A stretch of DNA of 64,000 nt from Oxytricha trifallax (Eukaryota; Ciliophora; Spirotrichea; Sporadotrichida; Oxytrichidae). The first letter of the stretch is position 1. The number at the start of each line of letters is the position of its first letter. The stretch covers positions 1 through 64,000 of the forward strand of contig ARYC01000649.1 in the NCBI GenBank assembly GCA_000711775.1. The letters run 5' to 3'. Made by a program: the position numbers and the translations under genes. Positions 22,375 through 33,941 of this stretch are shown in pieces. Under the pieces are notes generated by a model that was not told the DNA's origin, searched no databases, and saw only the letters and a program-made list of their open reading frames with translations.

Positions 22375-25055
22375 TCAATAAGTTTATACAGCTACAGGGA
22401 TAACTTCAGGAGGAGCTTCATCTTGTAAAAGAATATTCATAAACAAGAATTTTTCAAGCAACTCTCTTTATTACTTTTTCTTAAGTATTTTAGCTTGTTC
22501 TTACTTTTTCTTTATATATTTGTGTTTAATTATGAATTATAACTTACTACTTAATCAGTGACTGAAGTGAATTTGTAGTCTAGTCTCCATTTTAAGAATT
22601 TCTGCTAAAACCTTATTTTGTAAAATTTCATGTAACATTTTATTATAGCATCTTTGACTGTTTAATAAATCAAATTTATATTCTTCCAAAGCAGTTATTT
22701 TTAATTTTTTTTCTTAATCATTTATTGCTTTAACAAATCATTTCTTTCCTTATCACAATAAGTTTTAGCAAAAGTCTATATTCTATTGTCTTGTGCTTAA
22801 ATGAAAAATCTGTAGTGCTTCTGAATATTGTTCATTTTCCCATAGAAACCATGCAGCTTATATTTCAAATTCTATATATCAGAAGTTTCAATTAAAAACT
22901 ACTTTGCAATTTTAGATGCTGCTTAATTCTTTACATCAAAGAAAGCCAGATCTTGGAAAGTCATTTAGCTATAATGTTATTCATTAGAATAAAATAATAA
23001 GAGCAACTTATCTTTTACTTTGAGATTTGGAGCTATTATTTCTGTGGCATTGCTTTCTTTTTCTTTTAACACAATTTCCTGAACTTGATAGCGAACATAG
23101 TTACTCCAAATTAAGTCTTGGCCTCTTTAGTCACTACTTCTCTCCTTTAATAATCAAACAGAGTGTAGATGTTGTTTTATTATTTTTACAGTAAGTATAG
23201 TCTTAATCCAATCAAATTTGCGTACATGTTCCTTTCTAGCTTGAATGGCTGATTAGTACATTTCGTTTCTATCTTCTTTCAAAATGTTATTTCGATGTAA
23301 TAAGAAGATCTTCTTTTCCTACTTTATTCTTCTCTGTAGTCCTTTCTAGATTTGGCTGATTCGATTCTCTACCAAGTTGTTCATATTTTTAAGAGTTTAT
23401 GGGTCTAGAGGTCTTATTAGTCAAGTTGAGCTTGTTCCATATTTTTCTAAATGAAGTCAACTTTCGATTGTTTTTCTCTGTTTTTTCTCATTATTTTATT
23501 GAAAATATCATTTTCTCTATCCCTTTTCTTATATCTTTCTTCTTGCTCATCATCTAGAGTATCTTAACGGCCTATGCTTCGATCGTTTTGCTTAGAACTA
23601 TCTCCAAAAGTTACAGTTACAATCAAACTGCAATCTGTCAACGAAAAGAAGCTCAAATAGATAAAATCTGTGTTGAAGTCATTTTTATCAGTTGAACCAA
23701 TTGTAAATTTAGTAGGCTAAAAGCATAATGTTTGAAATTATTGCTACCTTACATTTATGAGTTGTTTAGCCCAGTTACCTTCTATAGGTTCTTTCGCATG
23801 GTTGAACAATAAACTTTTAAATCCGATCTTAATGATCCAGTAGGTAGTTATCTATACTGAATTTAAAACTTAGCGGGAGATGGCTGACTGTAAACTTAAA
23901 TTTTAAAAATCATATGGGCTTCTTAAATGATTTCTATGTCAAATGGCTTTCTAACTACAATTATATTCCCTAAATCATCATGTCTTGATTGAACAATATT
24001 CATCAATTCATAGTTTAAGCATTTAATTTCTCTATTTGCTTATAGTAAGTAGTTTTTACAGTCTACCTTATAAAGATTAGCCATAGACGTTTTCCGCCTA
24101 AATTACAAGGTTATAAATAAATTTGAATATAAGTTACTCGTAATTTCTTTGAAGTGTCGTTATTGTCTCAAGAGTTTTGTCTATGACTTAGTTTTCTTGT
24201 TTTGTCCAAGTACTAATTGTTGCTTTGATGCTTAAATTTTTCTTTGCTTCTGCGAGTTTGAGAAACTATAAAAAACTTTTGAAATATTTATGAAAGTTTT
24301 GATAAGTATATCAATCGGCATGTCACTTTGAGGAGGTAATCGTAGCTTAACTAACTGGCTTAATATTAATTTCCGTTTTATGAATAAAATGCTGTTTTTG
24401 ATCGTACAGCACTACTTCTTCCTTATCCTGCTAAAATGCTCCAAACTTACTCTGGCTATGAGCACTGAATGCCTTTTAAAATTATATGAATAAATATTAA
24501 TGTATTAGTACTTGTCATAGGTCTAGAATTTACTAGATTAGATGTTGTGTTAGGACTCAAACCATTACTTGACGCCATAAAATTATGATTCTTAATAAAA
24601 CAAATCCGTTTAGACTTTTAAGAGTGTTCCCCATATTATTACTACTGTTTTAACCCAGTAAATCTAGAGAAGATCTTGCGCCCTAATTTCTATTAAAACC
24701 TCTTTATTTACTTTGTGACATTTGTGATTATTGAGAAGTTTGAGGTTTTGTGTGTAACACCCAACAATTTATCATGTCTATAAGACTCAGGTATGCTCAT
24801 GATATTTTGCATTGAGCTTTTGGTGAATAAGATTTGTGTTATAAAATTTATTGGCTTGCTAAGTTTTTAAGCATCTTATCATTTCTTGAACTTGCTGATT
24901 GTGCAACTACTCTTTTTTTCTTTAATCAATGAGTTTTCTCAGATGAGTCAACTCTTGGATTAGGCGACTAAGACATAGAGTCTAATGTCAGATTTCTCCT
25001 ACCACCAACTAAGTTTTATATGTTCTTTAATTCTTGGAGAAGTTTCTTGAATGAT
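22375..25055 (-). CDS. Hypothetical coiled-coil protein, multi-segment
   Basis: The last exon ends NILLQDEAPPEVIPVAV... with TGA at 22375-22377. Upstream are charged helical parts (DDEQEERYKKRDRENDIFNK; KVDFIQKNMEQAQLD) and a beta-rich stretch FTIGSTDKNDFNTDFIYLSF...LTDCSLIVTVTFGD resembling beta-sandwich domains attached to secreted or cytoskeletal proteins. Near 24060-23700 a 120-codon open stretch includes PFDIEIIQEAHMIFK and SQPSPAKFQIQYRQLP. A possible start, MSQSKQRGFNRNQGARSS, lies at 24721, with further coding-like sequence to 25055. Frame breaks mark introns or inserts. No family can be named. Confidence 0.5.
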
Positions 25056-25859
25056 TTTTAAGCATTTTCGAATATATAACAATATAATTAGCTTTATTTA
25101 TTTTTTAGACATAAATTAAAGAAAATAACATTTTTCTAAAGCTTAAAAATGCAATTTCCTTTTAAGAAAAATATATATATATTGATAATCATAATCCTTT
25201 ATATATTTTAATGTATTTCAGTTTCTGTTGATAATATCATTCAGACACCCTCTTAAATTTATAAACATTTTTTCTAGCTTCATTTGCAGTGCCTTTTTCA
25301 ATCTTCGTTTAATAAATGAACATTAATTTTATTATCAAGTCTTTCATAAAAATTATTTAATTCTATCTTTTACTTTTTCTCTTTTCTCAATCTCTCAGCT
25401 AACTTTTCTCTTAAATTATATTAATTAATTTAAATTATAATGAAGAGAGACCTTTAAAATAAAATGTTAATCTCCTCTGTTTATGAATCAAATTTTGTTT
25501 GGAAACTCAAACTATTATTGTTGCTTTCTAATCCAATTCTCAAAATTAGGAGAAAACTATTAATAAAAAATTTGTGATTTAAGAAAAATCTTACTAGGAT
25601 TTTTTATTAATAAATAGTTGATTATAAATTTCCAAACTTTACTATTAAAAAATCATCTACAACATATTAACTATAATACAATATGATTTTATAGTTGAAA
25701 TATGATGTTTTAATTAAATTATGTCTTTAACAATTTTAGAATTTAGAAAATTTCATCTAATTTTATTTCAATCATTTAAGCTTAAACTGTATATATATAT
25801 ATAAATATATATATTAAATTAAGAATAATTTCAAAACAAAATCTATATTTAATTTATAA

Positions 25860-28150
25860 TAAATTCTCTTTACATTAAGTATTTGGCAAGAACCTATTTT
25901 TCTATGGACTATGACTACCATTGAACATATTAGTATTAATTATCCCTTAAGTTTGAGTGTATTCCACACTTTTTTTAATGATTTTTACTTATATGGGATT
26001 TATTAAGAGTTGAAGAGCTTCTCCTAACAGACTTTTGATTGCTTATATTGATTTTTTAAAACTATGCTGTTTGAGTTTTTCAAACAATATTGCTTTTTCA
26101 GAGACATTAATCTTTTAAGTGAGAATGCATAGGCAGTTCTTAATTTAATTTGCTCATTAAGGGAACTTTTGAAAGTTAAAGTTAAATCTTATTTACAATG
26201 CTCTTGTCTTGAACCCAAAGTCAAGTCTAGTTTGATTTAGTTGTTCTTAGTTTTATTCTTCAACTCTACAAGTTTATTTAAGTTAATTGATGAAGTCTCA
26301 ATATTACTTTCGATGAAAGTGTCATTGATGAAGTTGCTAACTGGAGTTCAAATTGATTTATAAAATCTTATTTTACTTGAAACTCAAATTTCAAACTTTA
26401 AATATCACTCACTCTGAAATGATCCACTTCATTTATTTTTTTCATTTTGATCTTTAGATTGAGAAAATCTCGTTTTGAACTCGCTTTCATTCTTGAACGG
26501 GTTCTTTGTATCTACTTTCTAAGAACTATCCGGCTTCAGTTTTAAAAAATATTTAATTAGCTGTGATGACTCATAACATTAAATCAAATAGAATTCCTGT
26601 ATTTCATTTGCAGAGTCATTCTACACTTAAAGATTTTGAGAAGCCTCCTTCATTACTCTATCTCTATCAAATGTCTCATATTTCTCCTGGTTAGGTCTGA
26701 TGCTTTAATATGCGAAGCAGTACCCTTGATCTTTTCAGGAAATAGATTATCAAATTCGTTTAAGTAATTAAACATTTGTCGATTATCAAAGTTATTGCTC
26801 TCAATTGAATGGAGAACTTAATCTTAAATATCGATTTATCTTTGAATATAATCTTTATCGTTCACAGATTTAAAATGTCTAAGTCTTAGTTCTTACTCAA
26901 TCATGCTCGTTAATTAAATTTTTAGTTCTTAAAGTATTATCTATGAACTTTTAGTATCATGGCTTCGATTATTTGCATAAAACTACAGTTCCTTGATCAA
27001 CGAGACGTGAATTTATAAATCAAGATTCCTAAATATCTTCCTGATTCTATACCCAAGTTATAAGCTATCATTGTAATTCGTGCCAAAATGTTTCTTCAAT
27101 ACATGATAGGGTGGCTTTCTCATCTTTAGATTTTGCAAGAACCATTTTTATATTTTGATTGCAGCATAGTTTCTCATTCTAATATGATGAAGTCTATTTT
27201 TGATCATTTGCACTTAAATTTTATTCATAATTCTTCTCAAAACTTTTTTTAATTTTGACATTATATCAATCATACTAAACTTTAAAGACAAGACATCACT
27301 GTTCAACTCATCTAGGGCTTATATCAATCCCTCTTTAATCTCCTATGTAAACTTTTTCCCCCCTGCTTTTTCAACTATGATGTCATTTTTATTTGAGTAT
27401 AATCTAGTTTTTTCTTTGTTTGAGATTTATTGGTGCCAGGTGCTTAATTTTGAGGAATTACAGGAGTGTGCTATATGTTACTGTAATATTGTAGAAATAC
27501 ATTCAATATTGGGAAATTAATTTAATTCAAATTTATAATAATTCAATATATTGGCAGTTAAAGTTGGCCAATTTAAACGATCTTAGGCTCATTCGATAGA
27601 GAATTCAAAATTAGCTGGACTTTATCTATTGGCGGTACTATTTTATCGCATCCCTGGAGCGAGATAACTCGACTTTAATGTGAGGGTATAATTTAATGAA
27701 TTTAGATGCATTTAATTAAAGTCGAGTTATCTCGCTCCAGGGATGAGATAAAATAGTACCGCCAATAATAAAGTCCAGCTAATTTTGAATTCTCTATCGA
27801 ATGAGCCTAAGATCGTTTAAATTGGCCAACTTTAACTGCCAATATATTGAATTATTATAAATTTGAATTAAATTAATTTCCCAATTTTGAATGTATTTCT
27901 ACAATATTACATTTCATTGTTGTAATTTTATATTGTAAAAGAAACGGTCTTAGCTTTTGATGTTGGAGGAAGTTATAGAAAGGGAAGTTGATGCTAAATA
28001 TCTGGACTTTGCAGGAACAAATTATATGTTAATACTTTCGTTATGATGGCTGACCCTTGAACTTAATTTTTCAGAACTTTTACTTCCAATATATGATTGA
28101 TTATATTTTTCAAAATTGCAATCATCTTCATCATTTTCATTATTATCCAT
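25860..28150 (-). CDS. IQ-motif / coiled-coil hypothetical protein, split by a foldback element
   Basis: The start is ATG 28148-28150 (MDNNENDEDDCNFEKYNQS). The 428-bp palindrome at 27483-27910 follows the first ~60 codons. The main body includes EIKEGLIQALDELNSDVLSL and an IQ-like helix IRMRNYAAIKIQKWFLQNL, a calmodulin-binding type motif. Long charged stretches follow (NKDYIQRQ..., FDNRQMFNYLNEFDNLFPEK). An open frame from ~26240 to ~25860 reads SSLNEQIKLRTAYAFSLKRL and on. At least two frame breaks occur. The protein may be cytoskeletal, by inference only. Confidence 0.5.
27483..27910. mobile_element. 428-bp near-perfect palindrome (foldback MITE, copy 1)
   Basis: The two halves are almost exact reverse complements. 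The terminus is GTAATATTGTAGAAATAC, followed by GGGAAATTAATTTAATT and TTGGCAGTTAAA; the spacer of a few tens of bases lies near 27680-27710. A diverged relative is at 43827-44213. There is no coding potential. It interrupts the gene starting at 28150. Confidence 0.9.
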
Positions 28151-28399
28151 ATTTAAACTTAGTAAATTATTCATTAATTTCATTCAGGATAATAAATAAA
28201 TAAAATTGCTATTATCATTAAATAAATTATGATTAAAATTAAATAAACATTAAAATTAACAAAATTTTGATAATGTTAAATTGATATTTGTTTAAATATA
28301 GATTAATTGATTCAAAAATTTGTCCTAATTTTCATTAATACAATTCATGTATCAACATAATATTTAGTGTTTTAATTAATTACTATTACTTTGTGAGCG

Positions 28400-28870
28400 T
28401 CAAGGGCATCATGTATTAATCACTTTGAAGCCTTGAATGACAACTCTGCTTGGTTATAGATTTCTATCTTAACTTAAAATTATTGGTAATTTTCATTAAT
28501 TGTTGCTTATAATTTCCTCCATTTGGGGTAAAATTGATATTACTGCTGTTCTTAGTGGATTATACACTACTTATTCCACTTCCAACTGTTGAAGTTGATT
28601 CTCACTTATCAGAATGCCTTCAAGTCAAGGAAAGCTCATTTTTATACAGTTATTAACGATATTTATGTTGTAAAATCGATCCATTAATGAACGGCTTATG
28701 CTTCAAATTATTTTCAGACAAGGTTTTTATATTATTTCTGGAATTATGAGATTTATCTAATCTATCATAAACTTAGTTTTCCTTGGGATTCTTTATCATC
28801 GTAGATTTAGAGCCATTCTATTTCAGTACCTATTGGAATAAAATTGTAGTCTAGTTGGGCTACGCAGAGG
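28400..28870 (-). CDS. Hypothetical gene segments
   Basis: Reading with TAA/TAG as Gln gives GTEIEWLQIYDDKESQGKLS, then, after a one-base shift, VYDRLDKSHNSRNNIKTLSE (about 28770-28640). A further shift leads to YQFYPKWRKLQATINENYQQ and YNQAELSFKASKQLIHDALD, reaching ~28400. The stretches are hydrophilic with no recognised domain. They may be 3' segments of the gene at 29.5-36.2 kb or a separate locus. Confidence 0.35.
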
Positions 28871-28879
28871 GATTAGAAA

Positions 28880-29500
28880 AAGTAGTTAAATTATAATTTG
28901 AGAGTTAAATTATAATTTATCGTTTATAAAAATTAATTAAAGATTTCCCCGATAATTGGAGTTAAAAAGAAAATAATTTGTAATGTTTAAGCAAAGAAAT
29001 ATAAAAACAAAATTTTATTTAAAGAAAAATTATTTATAAGGTGGATGATTTTTTGAGAAATTTAATTTAAGCTTAACTTATGATTTTTAAACGGTTTTTA
29101 TTCTAAATAAATAGAGAGTGATACTTTTTGTGGTATTTCTTTAGGAATTTTTAATTAATTTTAATTTATATAATTTTTAGAAATACCCTCTTCTCTGAGG
29201 CATGGAGACGCCATAGATAAATAGAGATTTATTAATTTATTTTAGTGGCTCATTACTAAAGTATATTGGAAAGCAAAGATACATCTAGAGGGCTTACTTT
29301 ACCTCCCAGATACTTTTTTTATTATTTAATAGGGGAGTATCTCTGTTGTTCAGATTTCATTGTTGTTCGATTATGAAATTGGGTTCTACGTGTAGTTATT
29401 CACGTTTATTGGACTCTTTGTCTATATTCCTTGAAAAATATAATTATAAAAGGACCTTGCTTTGACAGAACTTTATCTCTTGACTGTGGGATATTTAAAA
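28880..29500. other. AT-rich region, no gene recognised
   Basis: No long ciliate-code frame is seen. A slightly GC-richer patch (29180-29330) may be coding or regulatory, but nothing can be assigned. Confidence 0.3.
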
Positions 29501-29519
29501 GTATAAACTCTTTAAATTT

Positions 29520-29836
29520 AGGAAATCACTTGAAATAAATTAAATTAAGCATTATTAGTAAAGTTAGAGAAGTAGTTAATAGACTTCATCTCATTGAACA
29601 CATCTAATAGAATGCTTTAACAAAGAATTGAATATTACCTTTTCCCATTATGATGTTACTTGATCCGTAAAATGGAGAGCTCATATAGTTATATTGATCA
29701 TTCTTATCCATAAAACTATTATGAATATCGATGAATTCGTTCTTACTTACGTGTCTATATGGCGATGTCAAATTGAACTAATTGCCTCTTAGACCCCCAA
29801 AACTGTAAGCCTGATCATACTAACTGCCTGGAGAGT
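29520..29836 (-). CDS. Host gene segment, downstream side of the TBE insertion
   Basis: On the minus strand the frame reads YSPGSQYDQAYSFGGLRGNQ, then LTSPYRHVSKNEFIDIHNSF and YMSSPFYGSSNIIMGKG, to a TGA near 29590. It is cut at its 5' side by the TBE. The other half continues at 33942 (KFSDFGGNQINLISNLNS... PMKQRY). With one ATT retained the two halves are in the same frame. The repeated FGG.xGNQ motif on both sides also supports a single gene. Function unknown. Confidence 0.55.
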
Positions 29837-29839
29837 ATT

Positions 29840-29922
29840 CAAAACCCCAAAACCCCTTAGTGAGGTTTATAAGTGCTTTGATTTGTAGGGTATAGTTGGG
29901 GTCTTATTGGGGTTAGTAGAGA
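29840..29922 (+). repeat. Left terminal inverted repeat of the TBE
   Basis: An 83-base arm begins with two C4A4 units. Its partner is 33864-33938. The 8-base difference is one AAAACCCC unit. Confidence 0.95.
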
Positions 29923-29941
29923 AATTAGGCCAATTTACAAA

Positions 29942-31002
29942 ATGAGAAATAGAAATTAGCGAAATTTAGGGTCGATTTATGATGAGTAATATTTAGATTT
30001 ACTGCTTAAGCTTAGGTATGGTACGTGTATTAATATAGACTAAGCCAAACCTGTACTAAATTATGCAGCTATAGCAAAGTTATTACGCAAGAGTGCCTCA
30101 ACTGTTAGGTATCACTGCTTGCTAGCTGTTTAGCATTTTAATTCTGGTTGTTGAACGCATCCTGCAAGAAAATAAAAGTTCTCTCAGGCTCATATTGACT
30201 TCCTCTGCGACTCTAAGACTTTGAAGTATTGGGCACACTTTCCATTAGACTAGCGAGCTGTGATGTTTCATCGCAGGTTTCCTGACATGCGTATCTCTCC
30301 TTAGACTATAGCCAATATTTATAGAAGAAATGGTATTACTTTCAAGACTGTCAACAGAGTGAAGAGAGTGATTGATTTTACAGTGCCATTTTATAGTAAT
30401 AATTTAAACTATATATATGATTAAATGCAGAGAGCTATTACTAATAACATCAAGTTCATACACGCTGATGAAGCTGTGTTTACCTTCAACACCTTTATTA
30501 ATAAGTCTTGGTATAAGAAGTATGATAATATAGAAGTCTACGATTAGAAAGTAAAGGTTGTAACCCATGCAATTTTAGCAGGTATTAGTGAGGACTCTGG
30601 CTTAGAAAGTTATGTTATTCATCCTCGCTCTATTAAGCGAGAGTAGTACATAGAGTTCCTACATAAGCAGATAAATACAACGATTAAGAGATCATCCTGT
30701 TTGTTGACAACCTCTCAGTTCATAAGACTAAGGGGTCTAAGAAAGCTTATGAAGAGTTAAACATTACTCCTGTATACAATGTTCCTTACAGCCCTTAATT
30801 TAATGGAATTGAATTCTACTGGAGTTAAATCAAGACCCACTACAAGAAACTGCTGCTATATCACCTAATGCATGACTTGCCTATAGATACAGTAGACTTG
30901 ATTCAGAGTAGCTGCAAGAGAGTAAGCATAGATAAGACAACAGTTTGTGCGAGAGAAGGAAGAATGAATGTTTATAAATAAGTTTTAGATTTAAATGAAT
31001 GA
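29942..31002 (+). pseudogene. TBE transposase (DD34E), one nonsense codon and one frameshift
   Basis: It starts MRNRNQRNLGSIYDEQ and is in frame through YGTCINIDQAKPVLNY and the helix-turn-helix (KSASTVRYHC). An in-frame TGA follows NSGC. The catalytic motifs are IKFIHADEAVFTF, LFVDNLSVHKT and YSPQFNGIEFYW. A one-base shift falls just before the second motif (about 30685). It ends MNVYKQVLDLNE at TGA 31000-31002. The enzyme family cuts and pastes DNA; TBE transposases are implicated in germline DNA elimination in Oxytricha. Confidence 0.92.
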
Positions 31003-31008
31003 ATAAGT

Positions 31009-31798
31009 TCACATATTAAACTAACCCATAAAGGGGTTTGGCTTTTCTTTCTTCTCCTCTTCTTATGGCTTGCTTGGGCCCATATTTCTTCTCTTTGTGC
31101 CAGCTCCTGCATCTATGTTCATTTCTTCTGGCTTTTAAACATCTTTATAAAGTCTCTTGCTCACTTCATAAATAGTCTATGACTTTCTCTCTCTTTAAAC
31201 CTTTGCATGTTCTTTCATTAGGAATATACCAGTTCCAGGTTTCCCTGCAAAGTTATGAATCAAAGCTTACGAGAGAGGAATGGATGCTTCTTAAGCTCAG
31301 CGAACCAGGTCTCGCTTATTTGTATGCCTTGCTTTTTTTAATCTTCAGGAGAAATAGAGTAGCGTTTTTTGTGAGCTTCTTCAATGATCTCTCTGAGATA
31401 ACTCTCTCTTAAAGTGCCAAGAACTCCAAAGAAGAAGCTCCTTTCTGGAAGCTTGTTAGAGAGTTGTTTCTTGGTAGGAAGAAAAACTACCAACTCTTCA
31501 TCTTTCATCGCATCCTCGGAGAGATTAGTAACTGAAATCTCTGGGTAGTTTGGTATATCTATCAACTTCATTTCACTGTTATTAAAGGCTTTCTTCTCAT
31601 CGCAGAGTATAGCTTTTAAGAATGAAATTTTGGTACCTTCCATCGTTGGAAGGAATAAACCCACTATAGCATATGATTAAGTATATGTCACATGCTTACC
31701 ATGCTAAGTGAGGTATCGATAGAGATCTTCCTTGCTTCTAAATCTGAGATCATTTCTTAAGCTTCAACCCTCTTAATTGCAGTACTTATAGATTCCAT
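31009..31798 (-). pseudogene. TBE '22 kDa' ORF with conserved 26-nt intron, one N-terminal frameshift
   Basis: The start is MESISTAIKRVEAQE; one base is missing relative to the 47-kb copy before RFRSKEDLYRYL. Then come GLFLPTMEGTKISFLKAIL, IPNYPEISVTNLSEDAM and LSNKLPERSFFFGVLGTL. The intron is at 31245-31270, phase 1. It continues PGTGIFLMKEHAK, then a Lys/Gln-rich tail ending NPFMGQFNM (TGA 31009-31011). It converges with the transposase, the stop codons being 6 bases apart. The function of this protein is unknown. Confidence 0.85.
31245..31270 (-). other. 26-nt GT-AG intron in the TBE '22 kDa' gene
   Basis: On the minus strand it starts GTAAGCTTTG and ends ATAACTTTGCAG. The identical position, length and phase at 1760-1785 and 47174-47199, plus a TAAC branch-like motif in each, support a real intron. 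Splicing joins HPFLS to the conserved PGTGIFLMK block. Confidence 0.8.
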
Positions 31799-31859
31799 CC
31801 TTGTTCCTTCTCTTCTTATTGAATTTCAAATTTTAATATATAGAGTTCTGGATCCTACT

Positions 31860-32200
31860 GTTAAAAATCTTAGTATTAAATATGGGCATCTTATAGGAGG
31901 TCAACCTGGTAAGGATACGTGGAGAAAGCTGGCAGAACCTGTAACAAACTTCAGAGATGGAGCTCCATTTTTATCAATTTAGTTCCATTAAATTAGTACT
32001 AAATTTGTTTAAATTTGATTAGTACCGGTACTAAATTCGTTTAAATTTAATTGGTACCAATTTAATAGTACCAAAACTTAATTAGTACCGAGTTTTAAAC
32101 TAATGAGATTTTAATGGAAAAGTTCCAAAATGGTTCAAAACCTAATTGGTACCAGTACCAACCCGATTTATACTTGGTTGGTACCAAAATCGAAATTATT
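31860..32200. promoter_or_regulatory. Divergent promoter region of TBE with GTAC repeats
   Basis: Between the '22 kDa' and zinc-finger/kinase starts, a block at 31876-31920 (TTAAATATGGGCATC, then GGAGGTCAACCT) is conserved with 47810-47855. Next come seven or so copies of ATTGGTACC / TTAGTACCG-type units (31990-32190). The 47.9-kb copy has a different but similarly arranged GTAC-centred array. These may be binding sites for a zinc-finger protein or the transposase. Confidence 0.5.
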
Positions 32201-32362
32201 AAGTATGAAATTAGAAAAATTATATTTATAAACAAACATAAATATGATCTCTAACACCTTAAACTCAACCATAATTGTTGACGTATCAACTCCAATACAG
32301 AGTGACTATAACCAGAAAGGCTACCAGAGCTTAATAATAGAAATTTAAATTTGAATTTAAAC

Positions 32363-33807
32363 ATGGCGGCTAACTTAAATCGAAAAGCAGTTTCTCTTAG
32401 CAGTGGATAATCATAGCTAACATTGGCTCCTCCAAGAAACTAGAAGTAATTTATATTGAGAAGAAGGTTGAGCTAAGAGCTCTAGAGTTTGAAGCTGATG
32501 TCTTTAAAATTTAAGTTTAAAACAAGAAGTAGAGTGCAGAGATCGGAGTTTAAACATAAGCTGAATTAGTTGAGGAAGATAAAGAACAGCAACGAATAGA
32601 AAAAATTAAAACATTTTAATGTGAAGACTGCTAAAATTTCTTCTCAACTGAGTCTAGCTTGAAGAGGCACATCAAAGAGGTACACTCTGGTAGAGCTAAG
32701 ATCTACTTTAAGCATGATAAAATAGATGGTAGAAATTAGTGCACAACATGCATGAAGTCTTATACTCACTCACCAAAGTAAAGAGGCATATGCAGAAGCA
32801 TCATTTAAGCGAATTCCTGATTAAAGATGAGGAAACTTAAAAACTTGTACCTGCTAAAAGAAAAAATAACTCTCTTGAGTCTTAAAGACAACAAGAGGAA
32901 AGGCTCAAGAGGCAGAAGCGTTTTGAATTAATGAATCATCCAGCAAATGGTACTCTTATAGCATGTCTTTAAGAGGGAGCTATGTATATACTGCATTGAA
33001 TGCAATTGATATTGAAAGCTGTATTGAAAATTACTTGCATTTTGACCTGCCAAACAAGGCTAAGCTTATAGTGGTTGATGAGTATGCTTACAAAGTATAT
33101 CCTTATAAATATCTCATTAAAAACGAGCAGTATCAAAATGAATTTGCAAACGAATACATAATACTGAGGGAGGCTTAGAAAAAATAGTTTAAGAACTTAC
33201 TTAGACTTGATGGAGTTATTCTTGGGCATGGCTTTGTTGCATTAAGAATGAAAAAGTTTGAAATGACTTTGAGAGAGTATCTCTATCATAATAGATACCC
33301 AGATTATTTAAATGAGATACTGTCAGAAATGATTAAGGGTGTTTAACAGCTTCATGAACTTGGGTATGTACATAGAGATTTGAAGCCTGAAAATGTTATG
33401 TTAAATCTCTGTTCATTAGAAATTGTAGTCATTGATTTCAATAGAGCAATAAGATAAGAAATAGTAACTTTGGCTAAGGTGCTTAGCACACCAGGATACT
33501 TTCCAATCAGGGAGAAGTGGACTAATGGCTCTGTTTAATGGGATGTTTGGGCAGTTGCTGCCATAATCTTAGAGTGCGATATGGAAAGTATCTCTTACTT
33601 TGGAAAAAACACGAAAAATAATCAATAAGATTGGCTTCTAAACATATATAACAGGAAGAAGTCTGCAATGAAATTAAAAGGCTTGTAGAAATGATAATCG
33701 TTAGAGCTCCAGCTTATCCAAGATAATCTTTAGAAGACATACATGAGCAACTCCAGAGAGCTAGATTCAAGAGGTACCACAAAGTTAAGCAGATAAAATT
33801 TGTTTGA
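32363..33807 (+). pseudogene. TBE '57 kDa' ORF: zinc fingers plus protein kinase, frameshifted
   Basis: It starts MAANLNRKAVSLSSGQ. After a frame change a charged segment leads to finger 1, CEDCQNFFSTESSLKRHIKEVH, 18 residues, then CTTCMKSYTHSP and, after another shift, VKRHMQKHH. The C-terminal half is kinase-like: VDEYAYKVYPYKYLIKNE, then YVHRDLKPENVML (catalytic loop), VVIDFNRAIR (DFN instead of DFG) and GYFPIREKW. It ends IKFV at TGA 33805-33807. At least three frameshifts (near 32420, 32765 and 32960) and a late one inactivate it. This domain make-up is that of known TBE 57 kDa proteins. Confidence 0.88.
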
Positions 33808-33863
33808 ATTAAGTACACAAATAATCATTAAATATTCATTAAATTCATAAAAAAGCTGCTTTA

Positions 33864-33938
33864 TCTCTACTAACCCCAATAAGACCCCAACTATACCCTA
33901 CAAATCAAAGCACTTATAAACCTCACTAAGGGGTTTTG
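33864..33938 (-). repeat. Right terminal inverted repeat of the TBE
   Basis: A 75-base arm, complementary to 29840-29922, has a single terminal C4A4 unit. Confidence 0.95.
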
Positions 33939-33941
33939 ATT

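Larger units (their letters stand above)
29837..33941 (+). mobile_element. Full-length TBE transposon, 4099 bp, with ATT target duplication
   Basis: The element spans 29840-33938. The left end is CAAAACCCCAAAACCCC followed by TTAGTGAGGTTTATAAGTGC. The right end is the complement but has only one CAAAACCCC unit. The inverted repeats are 83 bases (left) and 75 bases (right). ATT is duplicated at 29837-29839 and 33939-33941, matching the ANT target of TBEs. Length, ends and three-gene layout agree with known TBE elements of Oxytricha, which encode a transposase active in genome rearrangement. All three genes carry frameshifts or a nonsense codon. Confidence 0.97.
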
